12,997 nucleotides of DNA from Caldimicrobium sp964595655 (lineage in GTDB: Bacteria; Desulfobacterota; Thermodesulfobacteria; Thermodesulfobacteriales; Thermodesulfobacteriaceae): contig CAZQQV010000041.1 of NCBI GenBank assembly GCA_964595655.1, positions 1-12,997 of the forward strand, in the 5' to 3' direction. The stretch's first letter is position 1. Each line of letters opens with the position of its first letter. Of this stretch, positions 6,869-12,997 are shown one piece after another. A model generated the notes under the pieces. That model had not been told where the DNA came from. It saw nothing but the letters and a program-made list of their open reading frames with translations, and did not search any database. The translations under genes were made by a program, and so were the position numbers.

Positions 6869-7118
6869 CTAAAACCAGCCTCTACCCCCTTCAATCTCTT
6901 TGAAAATTTGAGAAATGTCCCTTGTTGAGCATCTGCCTGCATAAATCTTTATTATAGCTACCTTCCTTCTTCTTATTATTTCTGCGGTAGGCACAAGTAA
7001 GGCAGCCTATCAAAATTTTTAAAATTTTAAAGAGCTTTAACCTCTTCAATTCAATTCGGCCATACACAAAATTTATTATACTAACTTCCGAACCCTGTAG
7101 ATTGCGAAAAGAAAACAA
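6869..7118 (-). pseudogene. Decayed transposase-like fragment, possibly IS256/Mutator family
   Basis: On the minus strand two overlapping frames read like pieces of one protein. From about 7118 the first frame gives SIINFVYGRIELKRLKLFKI and remains open to 6891, but its later part looks like random translation. A second frame, open from 7006 to the TAG at 6869-6871, gives 45 residues including IIKIYAGRCSTRDISQIFKE. That stretch resembles the IS256/Mutator transposase segment usually read as (L/M)Ya.G.StRdi...l.e.yG, and GRIELKR would sit where that family has a G.iel.vPR-type stretch. One frameshift near 7007 would join them. The rest of the transposase and any terminal repeats are missing. 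The family call rests on a short motif recalled from general knowledge and is tentative. The first frame contains repeat copy B. Confidence 0.35.
7048..7083 (-). repeat. 36-nt dispersed repeat, copy B (inverted relative to copy A)
   Basis: The minus-strand reading begins TAGTATAATAAATTTT and runs through TGTATGGCC. It is identical to positions 73-108 at 31 of 36 sites. The encoded SIINFVYGRIEL parallels SIINFMYGQTEF of copy A. It contains a perfect TATAAT on the minus strand (7080-7075), so it could also act as a -10 element, though no clear -35 partner was seen. Confidence 0.6.
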
Positions 7119-7151
7119 GGCTTTTCTGTAGCTGCAACTTTTAGCTTTTAG

Positions 7152-7186
7152 TTGTAAAAAACGAAAATTAAGGTATCGTTAAGGTA
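7152..7186 (+). promoter_or_regulatory. Putative tig-clpP-clpX-lon promoter with phased direct repeat
   Basis: A weak -35 TTGTAA (7152-7157) and -10 TATCGT (7174-7179) are 16 nt apart. Overlapping the -10 region is an exact 8-nt direct repeat, TTAAGGTA at 7168-7175 and 7179-7186, with an 11-nt period, about one turn of DNA. This could be a regulator binding site. Just upstream, CAACT (7135-7139) and AGTTG (7150-7154) form a short inverted repeat. I see no CIRCE-type inverted repeat or CtsR-like heptad in the 6766-7212 region. Confidence 0.35.
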
Positions 7187-7212
7187 AAAAATATAGGAAA
7201 GGAGAGGAGAGT

Positions 7213-8493
7213 ATGCGACTTGAGGTGGAAGAAAAGAGCCCTGTTGAAAAACTCTTGAAAATTGAAATTCCCCCTGAGGAAGTTAACAAGGTTATTGAAG
7301 AGGTTACCTCAGAAATTAGAAAAAGAGCCAAATTAAAGGGGTTTCGTGAAGGGAAGGCTCCCCTTTATTTAATTAAAAAGCTATTTAAAGAAGAGATTGA
7401 AGAAAGGGGGATTGAGAAACTTATTGAAAAAACCCTTCCAAAAGCCCTTGAAGAAAAGGGTCTTGAACCATTACTAAGACCAAGAGTGGAGAATGTAGAG
7501 AGACTTGCTGAAGGAGAACCCTTTAATTATACCGTATTAGTGGAAATTCGCCCAGAATTTGAACTTAAAAGAGAGGACTATCTTGGAATTGAGGTTGAAA
7601 GAGAAAAAGATGAAGTAAGTGAGGAAGAGGTGGAAAGGCTTCTTCAGGAAATAAGATACTCCTTTTCAGAACTTAAAAAAACTGAAGAGCCCATTGAGGA
7701 GAGATTTGCCGTTGTCATTGCCTTTTCTGCCTATGATGGTGAGACCCCTATACCTGGACATGAGGCTGAGGCTCTTTTTATTGATGTAGGGACAGGAGAA
7801 TTTAATGAAACTGTTGAAAAGGCCCTCGTAGGTAAAAAGGCTGGAGATAGAGTTACCGTGGAGGTAGAATATCCCGAAGACGCCTTAAATCCTCTTCTTG
7901 CAGGAAAAAAGGTAAGATATGAAATTGAGATAAAAGAGGTTTACAAAAGGGATCTTCAGGAGCTTACCGATGACTTTGTGAAGGGCTTAAACCTTGGGGT
8001 TGATTCTGTGGAAAAATTGAGAGAACTTATTAAAGAAAGAATCCTTAAGGACAAAGCAAGAAAGAATGAAAATCAGTATCGTGAAAAACTCCTTGAGAAG
8101 ATTCTTGAAAAAGTTGATTTCCCTGTTCCTGAAAGATATGTAGAGCTCAAATTTTATCAACTCCTTGAGCAATTGAGGGAAGCCTTTGAAAGGGAAGGTA
8201 TGAGTTTTGAAAAAATGCAGCTTTCCCTTGAGAAGCTTAAGGAAAGGCTTTATCCTGTGGCAGAAAAGCTTGCCAAGGAGGAAATTTTACTTGAAAAAAT
8301 AGCTGAACTTGAGGGTATTGAGATTCCAGAAGAAGAAATTAACAAACTAATTGAGAACATTCAAAGGGGGCTTCAGATTTCCCTTGAAGAAGCAATCCGG
8401 ATTGTTTATTATAATATTTTACCAAAGATGCTTGCAGAAAGGGTAATGAAATTTTTGGTGGAAAATTCCAAACCCCTTTACAAGGAGAGTTAA
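7213..8493 (+). CDS. tig: Trigger factor, ribosome-associated chaperone
   Basis: Trigger factor binds the ribosome exit tunnel and shields emerging chains. The 426-residue length is typical. The N-terminal domain contains the ribosome-docking signature GFREGKAP (residues 43-50). An FKBP-like domain lies at about 160-243. The C-terminal Lys/Glu-rich helical arms fill 245-426. In the FKBP domain the usual F-(I/V)-P-G-F-E stretch reads EFNETVEKALVG (196-207), so prolyl isomerase activity may be weak or absent, as in some other trigger factors. AAAGGAG (7198-7204) precedes the ATG by 8 nt, giving a strong start. It is the first gene of the run; clpP follows after 3 nt, a common arrangement that puts folding and degradation of new proteins in one unit. 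Confidence 0.95.
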   Translation: MRLEVEEKSPVEKLLKIEIPPEEVNKVIEEVTSEIRKRAKLKGFREGKAPLYLIKKLFKEEIEERGIEKLIEKTLPKALEEKGLEPLLRPRVENVERLAEGEPFNYTVLVEIRPEFELKREDYLGIEVEREKDEVSEEEVERLLQEIRYSFSELKKTEEPIEERFAVVIAFSAYDGETPIPGHEAEALFIDVGTGEFNETVEKALVGKKAGDRVTVEVEYPEDALNPLLAGKKVRYEIEIKEVYKRDLQELTDDFVKGLNLGVDSVEKLRELIKERILKDKARKNENQYREKLLEKILEKVDFPVPERYVELKFYQLLEQLREAFEREGMSFEKMQLSLEKLKERLYPVAEKLAKEEILLEKIAELEGIEIPEEEINKLIENIQRGLQISLEEAIRIVYYNILPKMLAERVMKFLVENSKPLYKES

Positions 8494-8496
8494 AGG

Positions 8497-9090
8497 ATGA
8501 GTTTTTATGTGCCCATAGTTATTGAACAGACTGGAAGAACTGAAAGGGCCTATGATATTTATTCAAGGCTATTAAAAGAGAGAATTATCTTTCTTGGAAC
8601 AGCAATTGATGAGCATGTGGCAAACCTTGTCATTGCTCAGCTTCTTTTTCTTGAGGCAGAAGATCCAGACAAGGACATCATGCTCTATATCAATTCTCCA
8701 GGAGGGCTTGTAACAGCTGGACTTGCCATATATGACACCATGCAATACATAAAGCCTGATGTTTGCACCATCTGTGTTGGCCAGGCAGCAAGTATGGCAG
8801 CAGTACTTCTGGCAGCAGGGGCCAAAGGAAAAAGATATGCCCTAAAGCATTCAAGAATCATGCTTCACCAACCCATTGGCGCCTTTCAAGGGCAGGCAAC
8901 AGAGGTTGAAATCCAAGCAAAAGAAATCTTAAGACTCAGAGAGATTCTCAACGAGATTCTTTCCAAACATACTGGCCAAGACAAAGAGAAAATTCGCAGG
9001 GATACAGAGAGAGACTTCTATATGTCTGCAGAAGAGGCCCTTTCTTATGGAATTATTGATCAAATTTTAGAAAAAAGAGAGGTTAAGTAA
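8497..9090 (+). CDS. clpP: ClpP, proteolytic subunit of the Clp protease
   Basis: ClpP forms the tetradecameric serine-protease barrel fed by ClpX in the cytoplasm. The 197-residue protein carries the complete catalytic triad: Ser99 in GQAASMAAV, His124 in IMLHQPIG and Asp173 in ERDFYMS. The oxyanion-loop INSPGG is at 65-70. The N-terminus (MSFYVPIVIEQTGRTERAYD) starts close to the mature form of other ClpPs, so little or no propeptide is expected. AAGGAGAG (8482-8489), inside the end of tig, serves as the ribosome binding site. It lies 3 nt after tig and 1 nt before clpX, so expression with both is expected. Confidence 0.98.
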   Translation: MSFYVPIVIEQTGRTERAYDIYSRLLKERIIFLGTAIDEHVANLVIAQLLFLEAEDPDKDIMLYINSPGGLVTAGLAIYDTMQYIKPDVCTICVGQAASMAAVLLAAGAKGKRYALKHSRIMLHQPIGAFQGQATEVEIQAKEILRLREILNEILSKHTGQDKEKIRRDTERDFYMSAEEALSYGIIDQILEKREVK

Positions 9091-9091
9091 G

Positions 9092-10345
9092 ATGAGGAAG
9101 GATGAACCAAGATGTTCCTTTTGTGGTAAAAGCCAAAGGGAGGTTTTAAAACTTATAGCAGGCTCCTCAGCTTATATTTGTAATGAATGTGTGGAGCTCT
9201 GCAACGAAATTCTTGAAGAGGAATACGAAAGATTAAATCAGACCCAAGAAGAGGTAAGTCTCCCAAAACCCGCAGAAATCAAAGCTTATTTAGACCAGTA
9301 TGTAGTTGGTCAGGAGCGGGCAAAAAAGATTCTTTCCGTTGCAGTATATAATCATTATAAAAGAATTGAAAGAGAAAAAAAACTTGCAAAAAAGAAAGAG
9401 GATGTGGAGATTCAAAAGACCAATATTCTTCTTATCGGGCCAACAGGGTCTGGAAAAACCCTTCTTGCCCAAACTCTTGCCAAGTTTTTGAAGGTTCCCT
9501 TTACCATTGCAGATGCTACACCTCTTACAGAGGCAGGATATGTAGGAGAAGATGTGGAAAACATTCTCCTTTACTTGCTTCAGGCTGCAAATTTTGATAT
9601 TGAACTTGCCCAAAAGGGAATTGTTTACATTGATGAAATTGACAAGATTGCCAGAAAGAGTGACTCTCCCTCTATAACAAGAGATGTTTCAGGAGAGGGG
9701 GTTCAACAGGCCCTTTTAAAGATTCTTGAGGGCACCATAGCCAATATTCCACCCAAAGGCGGAAGAAAACACCCTCAGCAAGAATACATTCGCATGGATA
9801 CCTCAAATATCCTTTTTATTTGTGGGGGAGCCTTTGTAGGACTTGAGGATATCATAAAAAGAAGGCTTGGCAAAGGCTCCATAGGCTTTGGAGCCGAAAT
9901 AAAGAAAACCAGAGACTTAACCCTTGGAGAAATCCTTTCTCAGGTTCAACCAGAAGACCTCATAAAATTCGGTTTCATACCTGAATTTGTGGGAAGACTG
10001 CCAGTTGTAGCAACTCTTGATGAACTTAGTGTGGATGACCTTGTAAAAATTCTTGTTGAGCCGAAAAACTCTATTGTAAAGCAGTATCAGAAATTGATGG
10101 AAATGGATGGTGTTGAGTTGAAATTTACTGAAGAAGCCTTAAGAGCCATTGCTGAAGAGGCATACAAAAGGAAAACGGGAGCAAGAGGCCTCAGGGCTAT
10201 TATAGAGGAAATCATGGTAGATGTAATGTATGAGATCCCCTCCCTCAGGGATGTTAAAGAGTGTGTGATAACAAAAGAGGTTGTCTTGAAAAAAGAAAGA
10301 CCCATCTTAATTTTTAATAGTAAAAAGAAAGCCAAGGAGGGGTAG
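9092..10345 (+). CDS. clpX: ClpX, AAA+ unfoldase partner of ClpP
   Basis: ClpX recognises, unfolds and translocates substrates into ClpP. The 417-residue protein shows every family landmark in order: the N-terminal C4 zinc-binding domain (Cys8, Cys11, Cys30, Cys33), Walker A GPTGSGKT (116-123), pore loop GYVG (149-152), Walker B IVYIDEID (177-184), the RKH pore loop (225-227) and the ClpP-docking loop GSIGFGAE (262-269, IGF type). Sensor-2 GARGLRA is near the C-terminus. GAGAGG (9077-9082) at the clpP 3' end is the ribosome binding site, with 9-nt spacing. The intact IGF loop and the adjacent clpP support a working ClpXP. Confidence 0.98.
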   Translation: MRKDEPRCSFCGKSQREVLKLIAGSSAYICNECVELCNEILEEEYERLNQTQEEVSLPKPAEIKAYLDQYVVGQERAKKILSVAVYNHYKRIEREKKLAKKKEDVEIQKTNILLIGPTGSGKTLLAQTLAKFLKVPFTIADATPLTEAGYVGEDVENILLYLLQAANFDIELAQKGIVYIDEIDKIARKSDSPSITRDVSGEGVQQALLKILEGTIANIPPKGGRKHPQQEYIRMDTSNILFICGGAFVGLEDIIKRRLGKGSIGFGAEIKKTRDLTLGEILSQVQPEDLIKFGFIPEFVGRLPVVATLDELSVDDLVKILVEPKNSIVKQYQKLMEMDGVELKFTEEALRAIAEEAYKRKTGARGLRAIIEEIMVDVMYEIPSLRDVKECVITKEVVLKKERPILIFNSKKKAKEG

Positions 10346-10352
10346 ATTTAGC

Positions 10353-12788
10353 ATGGATTTACTTGAAAAAAATGATACTTTACAGGTTTATCCTCTTTTA
10401 CCTTTAAGAGAAATTGTAATTTTTCCAAATACCGCGGTTCCGCTATTTATAGGAAGAGTAAAAAGCATCCTTGCCATTGAGGCTGCCTATCGAGGGAACA
10501 AACTAATTTTCCTTTCTGCCCAAAAGGATCCCAAACAGGACAACCCTGAAGAGAAAGACATATACAAAGTAGGAACCCTTTGTAAAATTGTACAGCTTCT
10601 CAAACTTCCTGACGGTTCATTAAAGATTCTTGTTGAGGGCTTGAATAGAGGAAAAATTGTGAGATTTCTTCCTAATCCGGAGTACTATCAGGTTGAGGTG
10701 GAAATTAAAACAGAAATTCTTGAATCCGATGTGGAAACCATTGCACTAACCAAACTCTGTAAAGAGGCCTTTGAAGAGTATGCCCACTATAACAAAAAAC
10801 TAAATCCTGAGACAGTGACTCATCTTCTTCAGGTAGAGGATCCAGCAGAACTTACTGACAGAATGGCAGCCCTACTTCCCTTAAATCTTGAACAGAAGCA
10901 AAAACTGCTTGAGACAATCAGTGTTAAAAAGAGGTTGGAAAATCTTCTTCAGTATCTTCGCGGAGAGCTTGAAATTATCAAAACTGAGGCTCGGATTCGC
11001 GAAAGAGTTAAAAAACAAATGGAAAAACACCAGAGGGACTATTATCTTCAGGAGCAACTTAAAGCTATTCAGAAAGAACTTGGAGAAAAAGAAGAAGGAA
11101 GAAGCGAACTTTCTGAGCTTGAGAAGAGAATAAAAAAGAAAAAACTTCCTAAACATGTGGCCAATGTTGTCTGGAAGGAATTTAAAAAACTCAGTCTTAT
11201 GTCCCCCATGTCTGCTGAAGCAACAGTTGTAAGAAATTATATTGATTGGTTAATAAGCCTTCCCTGGTATGAAAAAACCAAGGATGTTATTGATTTGGTA
11301 AAAACAGAGGAGCTTTTGAACAAGGAACATTACGGACTTGAAAAGCCCAAGCAAAGAATTCTTGAACATCTGGCTGTGCAAAAACTGGTAGATAAAATAA
11401 AAGGGCCTATTTTGTGTCTTGTTGGACCACCAGGTGTTGGTAAAACCTCTCTTGCAAGATCTATTGCCAAGGCTTTAGGAAGAAACTTTGTGAGGGTAAG
11501 CCTTGGCGGTGTAAGGGATGAGGCTGAAATTAGAGGTCACAGAAGAACCTATGTGGGAGCCCTTCCAGGAAAAATTATCCAGGGAATGAAAAAGGCTGGC
11601 ACTATTAACCCTGTTTTTTGCCTTGATGAAATTGACAAAATCGGAATGGATTTCAGAGGGGATCCAGCTGCAGCCCTTCTGGAAGTTCTTGACCCTGAAC
11701 AGAACCATTCCTTCCAGGATCATTATCTGGAAGTGGAATACGATCTTTCTCAGGTTTTCTTTATTACCACAGCAAATTCCCTTTACACTATCCCAGCCCC
11801 TCTTCTTGATAGAATGGAGATAATTGAAATTCCCGGATATACGGAGGAAGAAAAACTTGAAATAGCCAAACACTATCTTATTCCAAGACAGCTTGAAGCC
11901 CATGGCTTAAAGCCTGAGTGGTTCCCTATTAGTGACAAAGTCCTACTTGAGATTATCAGAAGGTATACAAGAGAGGCAGGAGTGAGAAATCTTGAAAGGG
12001 AAATTGCAACACTTTGCAGAAAGGTAGCTAAAGAGGTTGCAAAGGATCCCAAGGCCTTTAAACCATTTAGGATTACTATGTCTGTTCTTGAAAAATTTCT
12101 TGGTGTTCCAAGATATAGATATGGAGTGGCTGAGGAAAAACCCCAGGTTGGAATTGCAACCGGTCTTGCCTGGACTGAAACAGGAGGAGCTCTTCTTCAA
12201 ATTGAAGCTGTAATAATGCCTGGAACGGGGAATCTTAAAATCACGGGAAAACTCGGTGAAGTGATGCAGGAATCTGTGCAGGCTGCTGTAAGCTATGTCA
12301 GATCCAGGGCCTTACAGCTTGGTCTTCCCCTTGATTTTTACAAAAAAATTGATATCCATGTACATGTACCTGAAGGGGCTATTCCCAAGGATGGGCCAAG
12401 TGCTGGAATTACCATTGCAACAGCCATAGTTTCTGCCCTGATGAAAATCCCTGTTAAAAATACCGTTGCCATGACAGGGGAAATTACCTTAAGAGGAAGG
12501 GTTTTACCCATTGGAGGGTTGAAGGAAAAATTACTTGCAGCAGTAAGAGGTGGAATTAAAACAGTAATTATTCCTAAGGAAAATGAAAAGGATCTAAAGG
12601 AAATTAATCCCAAAATACTTAAAGGTCTTGAAATAATTATGGTTGAGAATATGGATGAAGTGTTAAAAACCGCTCTTGATCTTGAAAAACCTGAAGAATT
12701 ATTTAAAGAAACACCCTATCTTGATGTCTGGGAACTTGTAAGCCTTCAGGAAAAACTCACCAAAAAAGAACATCAATTAGAACATTAA
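10353..12788 (+). CDS. lon: Lon, ATP-dependent serine protease (LonA type)
   Basis: Lon is a single-chain AAA+ protease that degrades misfolded and short-lived regulatory proteins. The 811-residue protein has an N-terminal substrate-binding domain starting at PLLPLREIVIFP (14-25), a coiled, charged linker at about 185-265, Walker A GPPGVGKT (358-365), Walker B VFCLDEIDKI (421-430), and a C-terminal protease domain with Ser683 in PKDGPSAG and Lys726 in GGLKEKLLA as the Ser-Lys dyad. The 43-residue spacing of the dyad matches E. coli Lon. There is no membrane anchor, so it is the bacterial LonA form. A charged tail of about 30 residues follows the protease domain. AAGGAGGGG (10334-10342) abuts the clpX stop and lies 10 nt before the ATG. 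Confidence 0.98.
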   Translation: MDLLEKNDTLQVYPLLPLREIVIFPNTAVPLFIGRVKSILAIEAAYRGNKLIFLSAQKDPKQDNPEEKDIYKVGTLCKIVQLLKLPDGSLKILVEGLNRGKIVRFLPNPEYYQVEVEIKTEILESDVETIALTKLCKEAFEEYAHYNKKLNPETVTHLLQVEDPAELTDRMAALLPLNLEQKQKLLETISVKKRLENLLQYLRGELEIIKTEARIRERVKKQMEKHQRDYYLQEQLKAIQKELGEKEEGRSELSELEKRIKKKKLPKHVANVVWKEFKKLSLMSPMSAEATVVRNYIDWLISLPWYEKTKDVIDLVKTEELLNKEHYGLEKPKQRILEHLAVQKLVDKIKGPILCLVGPPGVGKTSLARSIAKALGRNFVRVSLGGVRDEAEIRGHRRTYVGALPGKIIQGMKKAGTINPVFCLDEIDKIGMDFRGDPAAALLEVLDPEQNHSFQDHYLEVEYDLSQVFFITTANSLYTIPAPLLDRMEIIEIPGYTEEEKLEIAKHYLIPRQLEAHGLKPEWFPISDKVLLEIIRRYTREAGVRNLEREIATLCRKVAKEVAKDPKAFKPFRITMSVLEKFLGVPRYRYGVAEEKPQVGIATGLAWTETGGALLQIEAVIMPGTGNLKITGKLGEVMQESVQAAVSYVRSRALQLGLPLDFYKKIDIHVHVPEGAIPKDGPSAGITIATAIVSALMKIPVKNTVAMTGEITLRGRVLPIGGLKEKLLAAVRGGIKTVIIPKENEKDLKEINPKILKGLEIIMVENMDEVLKTALDLEKPEELFKETPYLDVWELVSLQEKLTKKEHQLEH

Positions 12789-12819
12789 TTTTTTCTCTAT
12801 TATCTTAATTATCTTCTTC

Positions 12820-12842
12820 GGGAGCTCAAAAGGGCTCCCTTT
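12820..12842 (+). terminator. Likely intrinsic terminator after lon
   Basis: GGGAGC (12820-12825) and GCTCCC (12834-12839) can form a 6-bp GC-rich stem with an 8-nt loop, followed by only three T residues (12840-12842). The hairpin lies 31 nt after the lon stop and closes the tig-clpP-clpX-lon unit. The short T-run makes it a modest terminator. Confidence 0.55.
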
Positions 12843-12887
12843 CCCAATTTATTAGTTTTATCTATTAATGTTATAAAAATTTTCTAT

Positions 12888-12915
12888 TTGACTTGTAAAA
12901 AAATTTCTGCATAAT
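12888..12915 (+). promoter_or_regulatory. Promoter for the gene entering at the right edge
   Basis: TTGACT (12888-12893) and CATAAT (12910-12915), 16 nt apart, each match 5 of 6 consensus bases in very A/T-rich surroundings. Transcription should start near 12922, giving a leader of about 33 nt that contains a strong ribosome binding site. It lies downstream of the lon terminator, so it opens a new transcription unit. Confidence 0.6.
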
Positions 12916-12943
12916 TTTTTAAAAAATTAAAAAATCTTTTAAA

Positions 12944-12948
12944 GGAGG
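12944..12948 (+). promoter_or_regulatory. Strong ribosome binding site deciding the 12955 start
   Basis: GGAGG sits inside AAAGGAGGT (12941-12949), a near-perfect Shine-Dalgarno sequence 6 nt before the ATG at 12955. The alternative ATG codons at 12966 and 12969 would be 17 nt or more away, too far for good initiation. The site therefore supports the reading frame that meets a TGA at 12967. Confidence 0.6.
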
Positions 12949-12954
12949 TGGGGT

Positions 12955-12997
12955 ATGAGGGTCTTATGATGTCTTTTGGCGTTGATTTTTTTTGGTT
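12955..12997 (+). pseudogene. 5' end of a gene with an in-frame TGA at codon 5 (partial)
   Basis: From the ATG best placed behind the ribosome binding site, the frame reads MRVL, then TGA (12967-12969), then CLLALIFFG to the window edge. A basic residue followed by a hydrophobic run is what the start of a signal peptide looks like, so the TGA appears to interrupt an exported-protein gene. A single change from TGG (Trp) would explain it. Other readings are a point-mutated pseudogene, a sequencing or assembly error, or a four-codon upstream ORF that couples to the overlapping ATG at 12966 (MMSFGVDFFW). Only 43 nt are visible, so the product is unknown. Confidence 0.35.

Noticed and set aside
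7011..7033. A/T palindrome-like run of AAAATTTT as an operator or terminator
   Set aside because: It is low-complexity A/T sequence without a GC stem, expected in DNA of this composition.
6891..7118. 75-codon minus-strand ORF as an intact small gene
   Set aside because: No ribosome binding site, and the transposase-like residues lie in another frame; it is better explained as a decayed fragment.
12967..12969. TGA as a selenocysteine codon
   Set aside because: It would fall inside a signal-peptide-like segment, no selenoprotein family fits, and the visible 28 nt after it are too short to judge a SECIS hairpin.
1..12997. CRISPR array, tRNA or rRNA genes
   Set aside because: No regularly spaced repeats and no recognisable tRNA or rRNA sequence was seen on either strand.

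Overview
This is a low-GC bacterial window (A+T-rich, proteins rich in Lys and Glu), with tightly packed, often overlapping genes. The gene order tig-clpP-clpX-lon, the bacterial-type HslUV and the Lys/Glu-rich composition suggest a thermophilic Thermodesulfobacterium/Caldimicrobium-like organism. This is an inference from general character, not from a database match. Almost every long gene belongs to a well-known family; the unusual signals lie in the two gene-poor stretches (1-357 and 6766-7212) and at the right edge.

Layout. (1) Positions 1-267 hold what looks like a decayed, frameshifted protein-coding remnant. (2) Positions 358-3666, plus strand: a compact four-gene run consisting of an exported L,D-transpeptidase-fold (YkuD) protein, panC, panD and rimO. 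These overlap by 10 nt, are separated by 15 nt, and overlap by 8 nt respectively, so they are probably one operon. PanD makes beta-alanine from aspartate and PanC joins it to pantoate to make pantothenate, the CoA precursor. RimO methylthiolates ribosomal protein S12. (3) Positions 6765-3627, minus strand: hslV, hslU and an MHS-type major facilitator transporter, also closely spaced. The transporter's 3' end overlaps the 3' end of rimO by 40 nt in convergent orientation. (4) Positions 6766-7212: a 447-nt divergent intergenic region with promoters for hslV and tig and an apparently decayed transposase fragment. (5) Positions 7213-12788, plus strand: tig, clpP, clpX and lon with gaps of 3, 1 and 7 nt, closed by a hairpin near 12820-12842. 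(6) From 12888: a good promoter, a strong ribosome binding site and the start of another gene, whose best-supported frame contains an immediate TGA stop.

The right two thirds is thus a proteostasis island. The ribosome-bound chaperone trigger factor and three soluble AAA+ proteases (ClpXP, Lon, HslUV) lie side by side in two divergent transcription units. No CIRCE element was seen in the shared intergenic region, but there is a helically phased direct repeat over the likely tig promoter.

The least expected observation is a 36-nt sequence present twice (73-108 on plus, 7048-7083 on minus, 31 of 36 identical). The copies are inverted and bracket the whole transpeptidase-pan-rimO-MFS-hslUV block, and each lies inside degenerate coding-like sequence. 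No CRISPR array, tRNA, rRNA or intact mobile element was seen, and I did not find a clearly new multi-gene system.
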